Part shown: piece by piece, positions 34,514 to 46,354 of the stretch
How the letters are laid out: the number at the start of each line of letters is the position of its first letter
Position numbering within the stretch: the stretch's first letter is position 1
NCBI GenBank assembly: GCA_034509495.1
Contig: CM067507.1
Span: 8,984,820-9,048,819 of the forward strand
Direction of reading: 5' to 3'
DNA: 64,000 bases
Origin: Acestrorhynchus altus
Lineage: Eukaryota; Chordata; Actinopteri; Characiformes; Acestrorhynchidae
Notes under the pieces: model-generated
Told to the model about the DNA's origin: nothing
The model's input: the letters and a program-made list of their open reading frames with translations, nothing else
Database searches by the model: none
Position numbers and translations under genes: made by a program

Positions 34514-37049
34514 AATATTTTTCCATAACTCACATCATTGATCAATTGGCATATGAAAGTGACAAAGTATCTTCTTGCAGCTGTTGCGTATTGAGCATGG
34601 GGCCCTTCAGCATCCACTTAATCAATTGAGTAGTTGAAACATTATTTGCATGCATTACTTTCATTAATGAGCTATGGGGCCAGAGGATTTCAGCGGGATC
34701 CAGTCAGACCATGACCAGTGAGTCTATTTGACATTATTAAGGAGTGTTAAGAATAGGGTTCCCTGCTCTGAAATATTGTGTTATTGCTGTTGCAGACCAA
34801 AGGTATCATATACAATATCAATTAGTCTGTTTGATCAGTCTCTATTTGTATTATGTTGTAAAAAATATAATATGATGAAATCAAAGATCAAATGCCACTA
34901 ATAGTACAATAAGGTTTAAAGTATTTATTTGAGAGGTATTTACTATAATGCATTTTCAGGAATGCTTTCCGCATGATGCTGCAGACACTAAGAGAAAGTG
35001 AAAGGATTCCTCTTTTATCCATCTCACACATGCATTCGTCCCACAAACAGTTGACAATGTTATTACTTTTTTAATCTTTTTAAAACTCTGTCATAAAGTT
35101 CAAATACATTTCTGTATCATTCTATATTTGATGGACAAACAGAATATAGAAAGACACTCAATTAGCTACTTTTAAAGATGTAAGAAATGTGGTCAGTGGT
35201 AGAATATAACACACATATTGAAGTTCACATATTTAGTCATTTTTATCTAAATGCATTGCCATTTAATAGTTGGTCAGTCTAGCTGTGAACATGTTTCATA
35301 TTTCTTATCTGTGTGGACATGATGGCTTGACCTTATTGATCAAATCATTTCTGCTGGAAATGCATTACAGCCCTGTTGGCGTTTGTTACTGTAACCTGCA
35401 GTTTCTCAGTGCATTCTTGAATGGGATTAGGAACAGTTTGCCTTTCTTGCACAGTCTCTGGTATCTCATTTCATTTGTCCAGTACTTTCTGGCTGAGACC
35501 AGGGGTACTCAACCTTTTCCACCTCAAGGTCCACCTTCTTACACCTAGACAGCACAATGGTCCACAAGAAAAGATCTCACTGTTTTCACTTATACTACAT
35601 TTTATAGACTTGATTTAATGGGACATTACCTGCCTACTATAGACTCCTGAGGCCCTGAGGATTGACCTGCAGACCACTAGAGAGTGCTTCTCAACTCACT
35701 GGTGGTCCCTGGCCCACAGGCTGACAATCTCTTTTTGAATGATGTGTAAAATGTGTATCCTGATATCTTGTACTCTGACCCAGTACAATAAAAAATATGA
35801 CATTGCTTGTCTCTTTGAGATGCTGAATTTGTGGTTCTGAAGGTTGAATGTAATCTTCTATGAAGGTCCCATAATCACTGTCTTTTTTAGGAGATGCTCT
35901 TCAATTGTAATATTTGCTTCTTTGTCTTCTATCTGCAGATACCACTATTTTCTTAATGCACTCCTCCATTATTCTCCATTTACCGGTGTGGAAAGAGGAT
36001 CAGTTCAATAATTCACTGATACGCTCATACATGGAGCTGAAGTCCATCTCAAAACGTAGAAATGTTGTTCCCATATGAACATTAGTCTTAATGCTCTTCC
36101 AAACATAGGTCTCAAGATGGACACATAAGGTGAAAGATAGTTATACTTACATTTTCATAATCACCTGCTGATCAATATAAAGCATTGAAACATACACAGG
36201 GATTTATGTGCTCCCTCCTATAGGCCTTTTACTCCACTGTGGAACAGGTTCTGTTCTGGTTCACAAACCTTATTTTGAAACTTTTAAAACATTTCAACCA
36301 AAAAAAAGTTTGTTCACAGGGGAAACAAAGATCAGTAGGTCTTTCAGTTTTTCAGGTGTGGTCGTTCCCAAGCTGTTCCATGAGGAAACACTTGACGATC
36401 AATTTCCATTATACTCACAGCAGCACAGTATGGCTTTTAGTTTGAGCTGAAAACATGTAAATATGTGGTAAAGAGATGTTTAACGACACAACAGGTTTAA
36501 GAAAGTGCTTCCTTCTCAACACATATCTAACATTATATATATATACATATATATATTACGTCCCAGCAGTGTGGTTCTTGGTCTAAGGGCTTTGCAGGGA
36601 CAATAACATGTATGTGTGTAGTGGGAGTAAGAATGCCAGCAGCAGCAGAGTATTACGCCTGGACCAACTTTAGTGAAAAAGAAATGTTTATTACAAATAT
36701 ACACCCTACTGTGACAATATGTACAAATATTTACACAAGGTGATGTGGTGAGGAGGAGGGACCTGAGGAGGAAGAACAAGGACAGTACCAAAGTAAAGAA
36801 ATGAACAAAAAGTCTATATTACAGATGTTATGGTAAAAAAAAAAAATACAGAGGTTGGTACCTGCCCTACTACCTAGTGTTTCTAATACAAGGAGTCAGC
36901 TACGTGTGCACAATGTATGTGTGAGCACCTACTACCTATTCAATCCTCCTTTGTGAGAAAGCTCACAGTCAGCTCACACACACTGGCCAAAACCAAAAGC
37001 TGTTTAATGAAAACAAAGCAACACAACTAGACTAACTTATTAAACCAGA

Positions 37050-37051
<2 letters not shown>
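34514..37051. other. Intergenic DNA downstream of the LINE
   Basis: Apart from the hAT-like traces at 35480-35765 and short (TA)n runs near 36535-36556, I recognise no gene or repeat family here. Confidence 0.45.
35480..35765. mobile_element. hAT-like MITE relics
   Basis: GGGGTACTCAACCTTTTCC near 35502 and GAGTGCTTCTCAACTCACTGG near 35681 look like termini of hAT-type non-autonomous elements. The matches are short and the elements are not delimited. Confidence 0.25.

Positions 37052-37112
<61 letters not shown>
37052..37112. repeat. (TA)n microsatellite, left of Tc1 element
   Basis: A pure TA run of about 60 bp ends exactly where the Tc1-like inverted repeat begins. TA is the target of Tc1/mariner elements. 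Confidence 0.9.
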
Positions 37113-37115
<3 letters not shown>

Positions 37116-37972
37116 TTCCGTTCAAAAGTTTGGGGTCACCCAAACAATTTTGTGTTTTCCATAAAAAGGTCACACTTATTCACCACCATACATTGTGAAA
37201 TGAATAGAAAATAGAGTCAAGACAATGACAAGGTTAGAAATAATGATTTGTATTTGAAATAACATTGTTTTTACATCAAACTTTGCTTTTGTCAAAGAAT
37301 CCTCCATTTTCAGCAATTACAGCATTGCACACCTTTGGCATTCTAGCTGTTCATTTGTTGAGGTAAGCTGGAGAAATTGCACCCCACGCTTCTAGAAGCA
37401 GCTCCCACAAGTTGGATTGGTTGGATGGGCACTTCTGGCGTACCATACGGTCAAGCTGCTCCCACAACAGCTCAATGGGGTTCAGATCTGAATAGCCTTC
37501 ATTTCTAAGAACAAGAATAGACTGTCGAGTTTCAGATGAAAGTTCTCTTTTTCTGGCCATTTTGAGCGTTTAATTGACCCCACAAATGTGATGCTCCAGA
37601 AACTCAATCTGCTCAAAGGAAGGTCAGTTTTGTAGCTTCTGTAATGAGCTAGACTGTTTTCAGGTGTGTGAACATGATTGCACAAGGGTTTTCTAATCAT
37701 CAATTAGCCTTCTGAGCCAATGAGCAAACACATTGTACCATTAGAACACTGGAGTGATAGTTGCTGGAAATGGGCCTCTATACACCTATGTAGATATTGC
37801 ACCAAAAACCAGACATTTGCAGCTACAATAGTCATTTACCACATTAGCAATGTATAGAGTGTATTTGTTTAAAGTTAGGACTAGTTTAAAGTTATCTTCA
37901 TTGAAAAGTACAGTGCTTTTCCTTCAAAAATAAGGACATTTCAATGTGACCCCAAACTTTTGAACGGTAGTG
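37113..37972 (-). mobile_element. Internally deleted Tc1-like transposon
   Basis: The element is bounded by CACTTCCGTTCAAAAGTTTG with GGGTCAC and its inverse GTGACCCCAAAC, TTTTGAACGGTAGTG. It is 860 bp. The interior keeps a minus-strand frame (37351-37560) that joins a transposase N-terminus directly to its C-terminus. It sits inside a (TA)n tract, as expected for a TA-targeting element. Confidence 0.85.
37351..37560 (-). pseudogene. Deleted Tc1-like transposase (N-terminus fused to C-terminus)
   Basis: A 69-residue frame begins MARKRELSSETRQSILVLR, NEGYS (the start of the DNA-binding domain). It continues without a break into DLNPIELLWEQLDRMVRQK and WELLLEAWGAISPAYLNK, the C-terminal part after the last catalytic residues. 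Roughly 240 residues, including most of the DDE domain, are missing. The fusion is in frame. Confidence 0.8.
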
Positions 37973-38016
37973 TTATATATATATATATATACTCCTATAT
38001 TGTATGTATATATATA

Positions 38017-38073
<57 letters not shown>

Positions 38074-38190
38074 ATAAGTGTATATATATATATATAGTCT
38101 ATAAGTGTATATATATATATATAGTCTATAAGTGTATATATATAAGTATAAGTATAAGTATATATAAGTATATATAAGTATAGCCATATG
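37973..38190. repeat. (TA)n array with a TAGTCTATAAGTG minisatellite
   Basis: Interrupted TA repeats (37973-38069) are followed by three tandem units of TAGTCTATAAGTG plus TA repeats (about 31 bp each, 38068-38140), then AAGTATA repeats to about 38180. Confidence 0.85.
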
Positions 38191-38199
38191 CATATTGCA

Positions 38200-38360
38200 A
38201 GCTCTTTACTATTCTTACTATTTCTTTACTACTGTACGATTTATCTTAGTGTAATACTTGTAAATAGTCTGTTTGCTTGTTACATGTCATACATGTGTCT
38301 CAACAAGAAATAATCCTTGCATGTGTAATATAATTGGGGAAATAAAGATACTGATATACT
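38200..38360 (+). repeat. Retroposon 3' tail relic
   Basis: TGTAAATAGTCTGTTTGCTT, then AATATAATTGGGGAAATAAAG, resembles a fish LINE/SINE 3' end of the GGGGAAATAAAG type. No coding part is attached. Confidence 0.3.
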
Positions 38361-38774
38361 CTTACTCTTTACATTGTACTTTACTTGGATTATTGTAAGG
38401 ATTGGTAATAAAGACCACCTGGATTGATTTGAGTTTGGCTGTTTTTGTTAAGACTTTTCACTTTATTTCATTTTATTTTGTCACAATATGTTAATGTTGA
38501 TACCTTTGATTTCCCATCAAAAGTATGTTTAACGCCATAAATCCACTGATAACTGAGTAAGATTTGAACAAATTACCCAAACCTTCATTTACCAATAATA
38601 TATTTGTATTTATTTTTCAGCTGGAAATGAGGTTTTACTCTTTAAAGCAGAGAATCTCACTCTAGAAACAGTAACACTCTTCATTAATATCAATGAAGGT
38701 GTTATGTGTTCATGCTGTTTCACCACTGTAATGCCAAAAAATCACGAGATGAGCATTTTAATGAACAAAAATGA

Positions 38775-38780
38775 TTTATT
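38775..38780 (-). terminator. Poly(A) signal of the coiled-coil gene end
   Basis: AATAAA on the minus strand, 157 nt after the TAA at 38939-38937. It supports 38937-39484 as a true 3' gene end. Confidence 0.4.
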
Positions 38781-38936
38781 ATTGATTAATGAAAATTGAA
38801 AACTATTTACAATATATACCAATTTATCTTCATCCCTCCATCTTCACCCTTCCAGGGTCATCCCCCTTATGTTTGCCACATTCTCCTCCATCTTTCTTTT
38901 ATCTCTCCTCCTCTTCTCCTGCTCCATTGATTCAGT

Positions 38937-39484
38937 TTAGGTCTGAATTTTGTCTTTCTGCAAACACATACTCCCAGTCACCTCTCTGTACCTCCTCCTC
39001 TTTTCTTCCATCATTTTCAGCTCTTCCATCCTTTCTTCCTTTGCCTTCATTCCTGCAGCCTTAATCTGTGTCCTCTCTTTGTCAACTTGCTCCTTCACCT
39101 TTTTCACCATCTCCTCTGGAGCCTGGTTTTCCACTGCCTTAATCTTTTCTTTCTCTGTGGCAATCATTCTCTTGATCCTTTCTTTCTCCTTCTTCTCTTC
39201 ATTCCATTCTTCATAAACTGGATCACTCTTCTGTCTTTCTGATTTTAGCTGGATCTCTAATCTGATAATCCAGCTCCTGAACAGTGTCTCTCGTCTCTTC
39301 AGGGCATACTCCTACATATAAGAGATGAGGACAGAAAAAAATCATGTTAGTAATTGTGGAATAAAACAGCATCAATTCATGTATTTTTCTTCTTCCACTA
39401 TCGAACATCATGACTTACAGAAAAACACTCCCATCCATCTCTTGTGGGAAACATTTGTCCTCTCTTTTCCCATTTTGTCAGATC
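38937..39484 (-). CDS. Unrecognised coiled-coil protein, two 3'-terminal exons
   Basis: Exon 39484-39419 (66 nt) and exon 39311-38937 (375 nt) are both fully open in phase 0, with acceptors ATTTAG|GAT and TATGTAG|GAG and donor TCT|GTAAGTC. Together they encode 146 residues: DLTKWEKRGQMFPTRDGWEC, then EYALKRRETLFRSWIIRLEI, then a highly charged Lys/Glu helix (WNEEKKEKERIKRMIATEKE, MEELKMMEEKRRRYREVTG), ending DKIQT*. A coiled coil is likely. A poly(A) signal follows 157 nt downstream. I do not recognise the family. The charged helical tail might suggest the end of a fish GTPase-type immune protein, but no GTPase motif is seen. No upstream exon could be fixed, so it may be a gene or a decayed 3' fragment. 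Confidence 0.5.
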
Positions 39485-39849
39485 CTAAATACAAATAGAC
39501 AAACATGCTTTTTAAACAAGTGATTAATAAAGAAACATTTTTGAGTCGCAGGAAAATGATCAAAGTGTGTGATTTTAATCTGTAAGGCTGGATTTAATCT
39601 GAGATCAATCGTTTTAAACTAGAAAAGCTTATTTTTGTTTCATCAGACTTTTAAATCTGCCGTGGGGGAAGAGAGACCACAGTGGATGGTGTTAATCTTA
39701 AAACCTGAACAGTCATTTATATTTCTGATTGTACACTTCATGGCTTTTCAGTTTACTGTATCTATCTGTCTATAAAAGAAAGACATTATTTAAGCTTTAA
39801 ATACTTGATTATTTTGTTTTGAGAATGATGGAGTAATTTCAAAAAAGTG

Positions 39850-40560
39850 GCAGTGTTGAGAGTGATGTGGGTGTGTTGAGAGTGATGTGGGTGTGTTGAG
39901 AGTGATGTGGGTGTGTTGAGGAAGATGTGGGTGTATTGAGGAAGATGTGGGTGTGTTGAGAGTGATGTGGGTGTGTTGAGGAAGATGTGGGTGTGTTGAG
40001 AGTGATGTGGGTGTGTTGAGAAACATGAGGGTGTGTTGAGAGTGATGTGGGTGTGTTGAGGAACATGTGGGTGTGTTGAGAGTGATGTGGGTGTGTTGAG
40101 TAAGATGTGGGTGTGTTGAGAGTGATGTGGGTGTGTTGAGGAAGATGTGGGTGTTTTGAGAGTGATGTGGGTGTGTTGAGAGTAATGTGGGTGTGTTGAG
40201 TAAAATGTGGGTGTGTTGAGGAAGATGTGGGTGTGTTGAGAGTGATGTGGGTGTGTTGAGTAAAATGTGGGTGTGTTGAGGAAGATGTGGGTGTGTTGAG
40301 GAAGATGTGGGTGTGTTGAGTAAGATGTGGGTGTGTTGAGAGTGATGTGGGTGTGTTGAGTAAAATGTGGGTGTGTTGAGGAAGATGTGGGTGTGTTGAG
40401 TAAGATGTGGGTGTGTTGAGGAAGATGTGGGTGTGTTTAGTAAGATGTGGGTGTGTTGAGAGTGATGTGGGTGTGTTGAGTAAGATGTGGGTGTGTTGAG
40501 AGTGTTGTGGGTGTCGAGGAAAATGTGGGAATGTTGAGTAAGATGTGGAAATGTTGAGAA
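39850..40560. repeat. 20-bp minisatellite, about 35 copies
   Basis: The unit is (A/G/T)(A/G)(A/T)(A/G)ATGTGGGTGTGTTGAG. The four-base variable start is mainly AGTG, GAAG, TAAG or TAAA and the other 16 bases are almost invariant. The array degrades at both ends. Because 20 is not a multiple of 3, the minus strand shows two long repetitive open frames that are by-products and not genes. It lies just upstream of the coiled-coil exons. Confidence 0.95.
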
Positions 40561-41589
40561 AGATGCTGTGCTCTGTGATCTGCAGTGTGTTTCTATTTTC
40601 CAAATTTCAGAATCCTGTGATATTATGAGCACATTCCTATAGTAACACTGTTCTACAGCTCAGGATAAAGTGGACACATTAAAATACAACCAGAGTTAAA
40701 GAAGTGCAGCAAATACAGACTTTGACCAAATGATCTCAAACAAAGTCTTTTTCAAAGCCAAACTAAAGTCCTTGCAATGGAAACTGATTAAAGTTTGAAG
40801 AAAATCCAAATTGTTTTTCCATATTTATATTTATTTCTTACAGCATAAAGCTTAAAACTAATGTACTTCATGTCAAATTAGACTTTTAAACAATGTATAT
40901 CAAAGTTTCCACCAAAGTCATACTGTTTCCCATTTATGCTCATCTTTTCATGACCTGTTCTCACAACAACAGGGTTCATGATCATTTGATTGTAGTAATT
41001 ATTATTCAAGGCAAAGAACACAGAATTTTGCTTACTTTACGATATGATTTAAAGGCAAAAACAAATCAACATATTATAATGTAAATAAAATATTAGGTGC
41101 CTTGCAAAAGTATTCAGCATTAAAGTCATTAGATCCTTCTGGATTATACATAAATGACTCTATAGTACACATGCTGATCTGGAATCAGCTAATGGTCTAT
41201 TAAATGGCACATGATTGGACTACTGACACTAATGAATACTGATCTAGGATCAGTGTTCTTATTCTATTGATTAATATGGTCCATTGTTCAGACAGCATTT
41301 TTATTATAAACGTCTGTGCTCTTAAAGTTCATTTACATTATATTATAATATATTATTAAAGTCAAAATGCATTATTTGTCAGCTGATCTGAAAAACTAAA
41401 TAATAGTGGTTGTGTTAGAACTCAACCCAATCATTAAAGTACACATTCATACACAAATCCATTAACATGAACCCAGTTCATTTTCAGGGTCAGTCCTTTA
41501 AGATGAAATATTACAGCACAACATACCAAAATGTCATTTGTAATCCAGACTAATCTGAAGATCTTTAAAGAATGTTGAAAAGTTTCTAC

Positions 41590-41657
41590 CTTGTTCTTTG
41601 TTCAAAACTCAGGGTGACCTTTCTAGACCTTTCTGCTTTGCTTCTGCTGGGTTTCAT
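41590..41657 (-). other. Candidate upstream exon (weak)
   Basis: On the minus strand an ATG opens MKPSRSKAERSRKVTLSFEQ RT and runs to an ACAAG|GTAGAA donor in phase 2. It could be a first coding exon for a gene reading toward 39484, but the phase does not fit that exon directly, so another exon would be needed. It is recorded only as a lead. Confidence 0.12.
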
Positions 41658-41844
41658 CTCTAGAAGGAAGTGGCTCTATTGTCTGATTTCACTGTCTCAG
41701 CTTGTGACTTTGATGTCTAATTAAATTCACAGTACAAATGAAGGCAGAACACAGACTTCGCTGTACCCAAGCCATTCCAACAAGGTATAGCAGTCACATA
41801 TTCTCTCCATCTCTCACTCTCCTTCAGTACACATGAGTGACTTA

Positions 41845-42210
41845 CATTGGTGCTCGAAAGTTTGTGAACCCTTTAGAAGTTTCTATATTTCTGCAAACAT
41901 TTGATCTAAATCTTCCTAAAGTAGATAAGTAAAGCCAAATCAAACAAATGAGACAGAAACATTACACTTGCTTATTTATTTATTTATCAAGGAAAATGAT
42001 CAAAAATATGTGAACCTTTGCTTGTATGTGGTGTGGCCTCCTCGTGCAGCAATAACGGCAACTAAACGTTTCAAAACTGATGTGCAAGACTATTTCCCAA
42101 ATTACAGTTGCCAAAAACGTTTAGGTGCAGTTATTACAAGTTCTCCTTCTCCACTTTTAGAACATAATTGGAAATCTCATGAAGCTTTAGGTCAAATTTA
42201 GGTCTTTCAC
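41845..42210 (+). mobile_element. Tc1/mariner-like relic, copy 1
   Basis: It starts with GGTGCTCGAAAGTTTGTGAACC, a typical fish Tc1-like terminus. It then has CAAACATTTGATCTAAATC, GTGAACCTTTGCTTGTATG and CTCGTGCAGCAATAACGGC. The right end is missing. Confidence 0.5.
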
Positions 42211-43129
42211 AGTTTCTTTAAATCTCTTAAAATAATTATTATTAATATCATAATCAATCTAATCAATACAAAACACTCTGGATGATCAGTTTATAAAGTT
42301 TTTATAAGCAAAAAAAAAAAAACAAAAAAACAACAACATTGTAGGTGCACGTACATGGTCAAATTCATACAAATATTTCAATTCTGTTCATTTTTATATC
42401 TCAAATGAAGACAAACTAAAGCAGCCAATTATCTCCTGAAAACAGCAATATCTGGCATGTGTGACTGTCTCCTAAAAACACTCAGTTTAAGCAGTGCCCA
42501 TTAATCATGTGATATCAGCTAAGGGAACTTCAGGTGGTTAAATTGTTTCATTCAGAATGCCCGGCATTGTCATCAACTAAATGTGCATGGCCTTCACCAC
42601 AATCTTTGATGTTCCTTTGCTTTCTAAAGTAAAAAGCAAACTAACGAACTGCAGCCATGTATCATATGCTGTAAAATGGGAATAACTGTGAATTTATAGA
42701 CATACAACAGGTTTGCATCATCTAAACAGATGTGTTGTGTTGCTTGTGATGAGCAGCAGCTGTTTAATCCCCAACACCCCCAAGTCAAGATGACTGATGA
42801 TTCATTTTATCATCAACAACCTGTGCAGGGATAAACCAGTTCCCTTCAAACTGAACGCTTTCCCTCCCTGTGGTTAAAATGGCCAAACCTCTTGCATTGT
42901 TCGCTTCACAGGGAACCACTGGGGTGATCAGAACACAACTTACACCTGTCAGTGGTGGACGATGGTGGAAATGACATAAGTTCCTACCGCATATATGCAG
43001 TTCACCCTACAACCACGTACACTTGTTCTATGTGCAGTTCAAGTGGGCATGACCTGATTTTCTGCCAATCTATTCCTTTAAGAGTCAGGATTGCTTATAT
43101 TCTCTTGTTTCCTGTATGGATCAGGATGA

Positions 43130-43490
43130 AGAGGAGGTAGAAGTGTTCAGCCTCACTGGTGTGAGAATCCAGACTCTGTTGGTCAAAAGGTCATTGGGAA
43201 CAGATGTCAGTTTCTCTCTGCTTCTACACTCCCTTTCGTACTTTCAGCTCTTTTGCTGTCCTTAGACATGGTGATTATGTGGTGACTGGAGATGCTAGTA
43301 TATGTGGAGGAGGGACAGAATCTCAGAATCCTCTGGGCAGTGTGGAGGCTGGACATCTGTCTGGACAAACGTACAGTTCTGGCAGTGTGGGCAGCATGTG
43401 CACAAAATTTTGGGATGGTGGTTTATTACCAACAGGAGACGGAGCAGCAAGCTGTCAGACAGACAGAGAGGTTTGATGTTTAAGTAATTC
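43130..43490 (+). other. Coding-like segment, unassigned
   Basis: A segment with exon-like composition contains overlapping open frames, one reading LVYVEEGQNLRILWAVWRLD, then CLDKRTVLAVWAACAQNFGM and VVYYQQETEQQAV. That frame has stops just upstream (TAG, TAA type), so it is either a relic or chance. The family is not recognised. Confidence 0.2.
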
Positions 43491-43732
43491 CAAAGTGTTC
43501 ATTTATTTATTCTTAGAAAACATGAAACATTTTAAAAACAGTGAAACTTACGCCTGTAAGTATTTCATCTTTTTCTCACACTCCTACTTTCTACCTACAC
43601 TCACTGCCCACTATAGCATGCAGGAGGTGCCAGTAAGGTATTTTGTGGGTGATGGACCTTTCTCAACAAAGTGGTGACACTGATATTGTATCTAATAAAC
43701 TGTCAGGTTAGGGTATATTTTGTGTTTCTACA

Positions 43733-43908
43733 GCAGTGCTTCTCAACACTGGTCCTGGATGCCACCCTACCCTACATATGTAATACTCCCACCAGACCCG
43801 ATTCAATGAATCAGCTCATTAACAAGCCCTTCAGAGTTACAAGGGGTGTGTTAAAACTAACGCATGCAGGGCAGGTGTGCCTCCAGGACCAGGGTGAAGA
43901 AACATTGT
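43733..43908. mobile_element. hAT-like MITE
   Basis: About 175 bp bounded by CAGTGCTTCTCAACACTGGT with CCTGG and, inverted, CCAGGACCAGGGTGAAGAAAC with ATTG. The CAGTG terminus is typical of hAT elements. The flanking 8-mers TTCTACAG and TGATATAG match at five of eight positions. It is the same family as 10042-10206. Confidence 0.7.
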
Positions 43909-43939
43909 GATATAGTATGAATAAATGGCTGTGATCTTT

Positions 43940-44180
43940 GTGTTATACAGGTGACAGTGGAAGCTGCAGCTGTTCCAGTTCTCTCCCCTCCCAGGAAATG
44001 GTTCCTAACTAACCGGCCTTTAGCACCTGATTGTATTGTCAGTGTGGAGCTCTACATCTCTACAGCCAATGCAGGTCACTCTTACTCAGGCCTGTGGCAA
44101 ACCAATGACCAAAAAGGGCACTTCAGCACACAACCAAAACCTCATGGCTCTCCAGCGCAACAGGAATTTATCATTTAATA
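43940..44180 (+). other. Coding-like segment, unassigned
   Basis: After a TATACAG acceptor-like site a frame reads VTVEAAAVPVLSPPRKWFLT, NRPLAPDCIVSVELYISTA and continues to a TAA at 44176. There is no recognisable domain and no convincing partner exon. It could be a chance frame or a decayed exon. Confidence 0.2.
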
Positions 44181-44479
44181 TCAATAAAACAGTGACTAAA
44201 GCATGAAGAGTGAACTTCAGTCAGGTCCAGAATAGCAGTGGATAGGATAAAAGTGCAAAAGAATGCAATTATTCCTTATTTTAAGGTGTTTTTGATGTGT
44301 AATAATGGGCCTTTAGATATGGTAAATATCTTCTGATATCCTTCTGATGTGTGTTTATTAGCTCTAGTTTGGAGCACTGTGTGCATTTAAATAACAGTGA
44401 CAGTGGGTGCACATTAATGCAGATGAATTCAGTAACAGGAGAAGATGTTCATAAAATGTTCAACATACAATAACCCTAA

Positions 44480-45235
44480 AAAACTTAGGCCCCCTAGATT
44501 TTTCTAAACATTTCTAAACCTTCCATCAGATTCTAAAAGTAAATAAGGAGAACCAAATCAACCAAATAAGCCAAAAGATATTACACTTGATCATTATTTA
44601 TTGAAGAAATTGATCAAATATTACATATCTGAGTGGCAAGTGTGGGAACCTTTAGGAATAGCAGATTATTTGAAGGTGTTTTCAATCAATGCGAGACAAT
44701 CAAGTATGAGTTGGGTATGAGGATCTGGTGGAATGTGAATCATGTAGCAAGACACAAGAGCTTTATTCAGACTTTTCTTAGTCAGATTCAAGCACTATAA
44801 GGACCCATTTTAATTGTAGCCTAAGGGTAGACATGTAGGATAGTTAAAAAGATTCACTTTTGACAATCATTTCCAAAACCCACCCAGTGCACTTTGAATG
44901 TCTCGTGAAATCAGCCAACCAATGGTGCTAACCAATCCCTGGACAGCTGAAAACACTGAAAAGAATAACAGAACTGGCGGTTATCACAAGAGATGCCTCA
45001 TCACAAACTGTGATACGAGAGAGGGACACCCAGGAACAGCAAGGCCAATTGTGCTCTCCGATTTGAGAAGCCAGAGGGATTCCAAACCACCTTCAACTGT
45101 GGATTTTCAGTCCTAGATAGGCCAAAAATCAGATTTAAGACGTGCCTTTCCTCCAGCAGGCTGGCACAGAAGTGTGGAGCATCCAACACACATCACTGTC
45201 TGAGCATGGCTGTAAATTGTAGTGATCTTATAACA
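44480..45235 (+). mobile_element. Tc1/mariner-like relic, copy 2
   Basis: The order of motifs (CTAGATTTTTCTAAACATTTC, AAATCAACCAAATAAG, ATTACACTTGATCATTATTTA, GTGTGGGAACCTTTAGGAAT) parallels the copy at 41845-42210. The element continues into CAAGAGATGCCTCATCACAA and GGCACAGAAGTGTGGAGC. Coding capacity is lost. Confidence 0.45.
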
Positions 45236-45962
45236 ACCCGCAGACAAAAGGTAAAAACATTAGTGTTAATATTATAATGAAATATATATTTGCTGCTGTC
45301 CAATGCAAACCAAGTACTGTCATTTGTCCACTTCTTTAGGTTTTGAACCCTGTATTTACTCTGTATGCTCTATAAATCGTTCTGGAGAAGTAGACCAACT
45401 AAAAGTGATGTTGCAATGATTTATCTTACTGGACAAATCTCAAATTAATCTTTTTAAGCCAATAAGGATCACTGACCATTTGCAACAGGTACAGCATAGC
45501 CAGTACCTCTACCGCCCTCTATGCAACAGTCTAGTAGGGGTTTCAACCACCATGCCATACCACATCAATTCTGAGCTCTTGGGCAACAACAGTGTGCATT
45601 CCGAAATGCTGTTCTCCTTCGCACACTCCTTTGTTCTTTCACACTCACACTTGGGGGCAAATTAACCTATTAACCTATTATTATGTGTTTTTTAAGAAAT
45701 TGGAAAAACACACCAAACTCCTCACAGCAACTGACAAAAGTAAAGCTCAAGCCCTCAACCCCAGATTTAACTAAAGCTGTGTATAAATAAAATATGCAAA
45801 TCCATTCTTTACTAAACTTTTAAAAAGTCCAGCCCTTCCACAGGCTTAGAGTGAGCTTTGGAGTGTAGAAACCTTAAAATGTACAGTGTTGGAAGTTTAA
45901 CAGGGAAGAAGTGTCACTGTAAATCAATACAAACTTAAACTGACTGATTTTACTAAATACAT

Positions 45963-46354
45963 TATGGGTCCAAATGTTTGTGGACACCTTTTCTACTGAA
46001 TACGTTCAACTACATTAAGTGGCAATCATTTCTGACACAGATATGCAAATTCCCACACAGCTTGTCTAATCCTGAGAAGAAGTACTGCCGAAAGTACTCT
46101 CTGGATCAGATAATGCCAGATATGGGTTAGAGGGATAGAAAGCTCCCCAGCAATGAGCCCCTATCAGTGGACCTGTATTCTCTCGAATTATGGTGCTCCA
46201 TTAAAATATGTTTGGGGTGAATTGGGGATGAGGTGGTGTGGGGATCCTCCAACATCCTGACCTCACTAATGCTCTTGTTGCTAAATGCAATCAAATTCTT
46301 ATACCAATGCTCCTGAAGAAACCATGAATGAGCAGGTGTCCCAAAATGTTGTGT
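45963..46354 (-). mobile_element. Deleted Tc1-like element
   Basis: The left end TATGGGTCCAAATGTTTGTG with GACACC and the right end GGTGTCCCAAAATGTTGTG are inverted counterparts. Inside, GGTGGTGTGGGGATCCTCC and CCTGACCTCACTAATGCTCT derive from a Tc1-like transposase C-terminus. It directly abuts the MITE at 46355. Confidence 0.55.

Noticed and set aside
39790..40632. Long minus-strand open frames of 280 and 254 residues (HPHHSQHTHILLNTPTS-type)
   Set aside because: They are translations of the 20-bp minisatellite. Two overlapping frames are equally open, there is no start context, and no domain is present.
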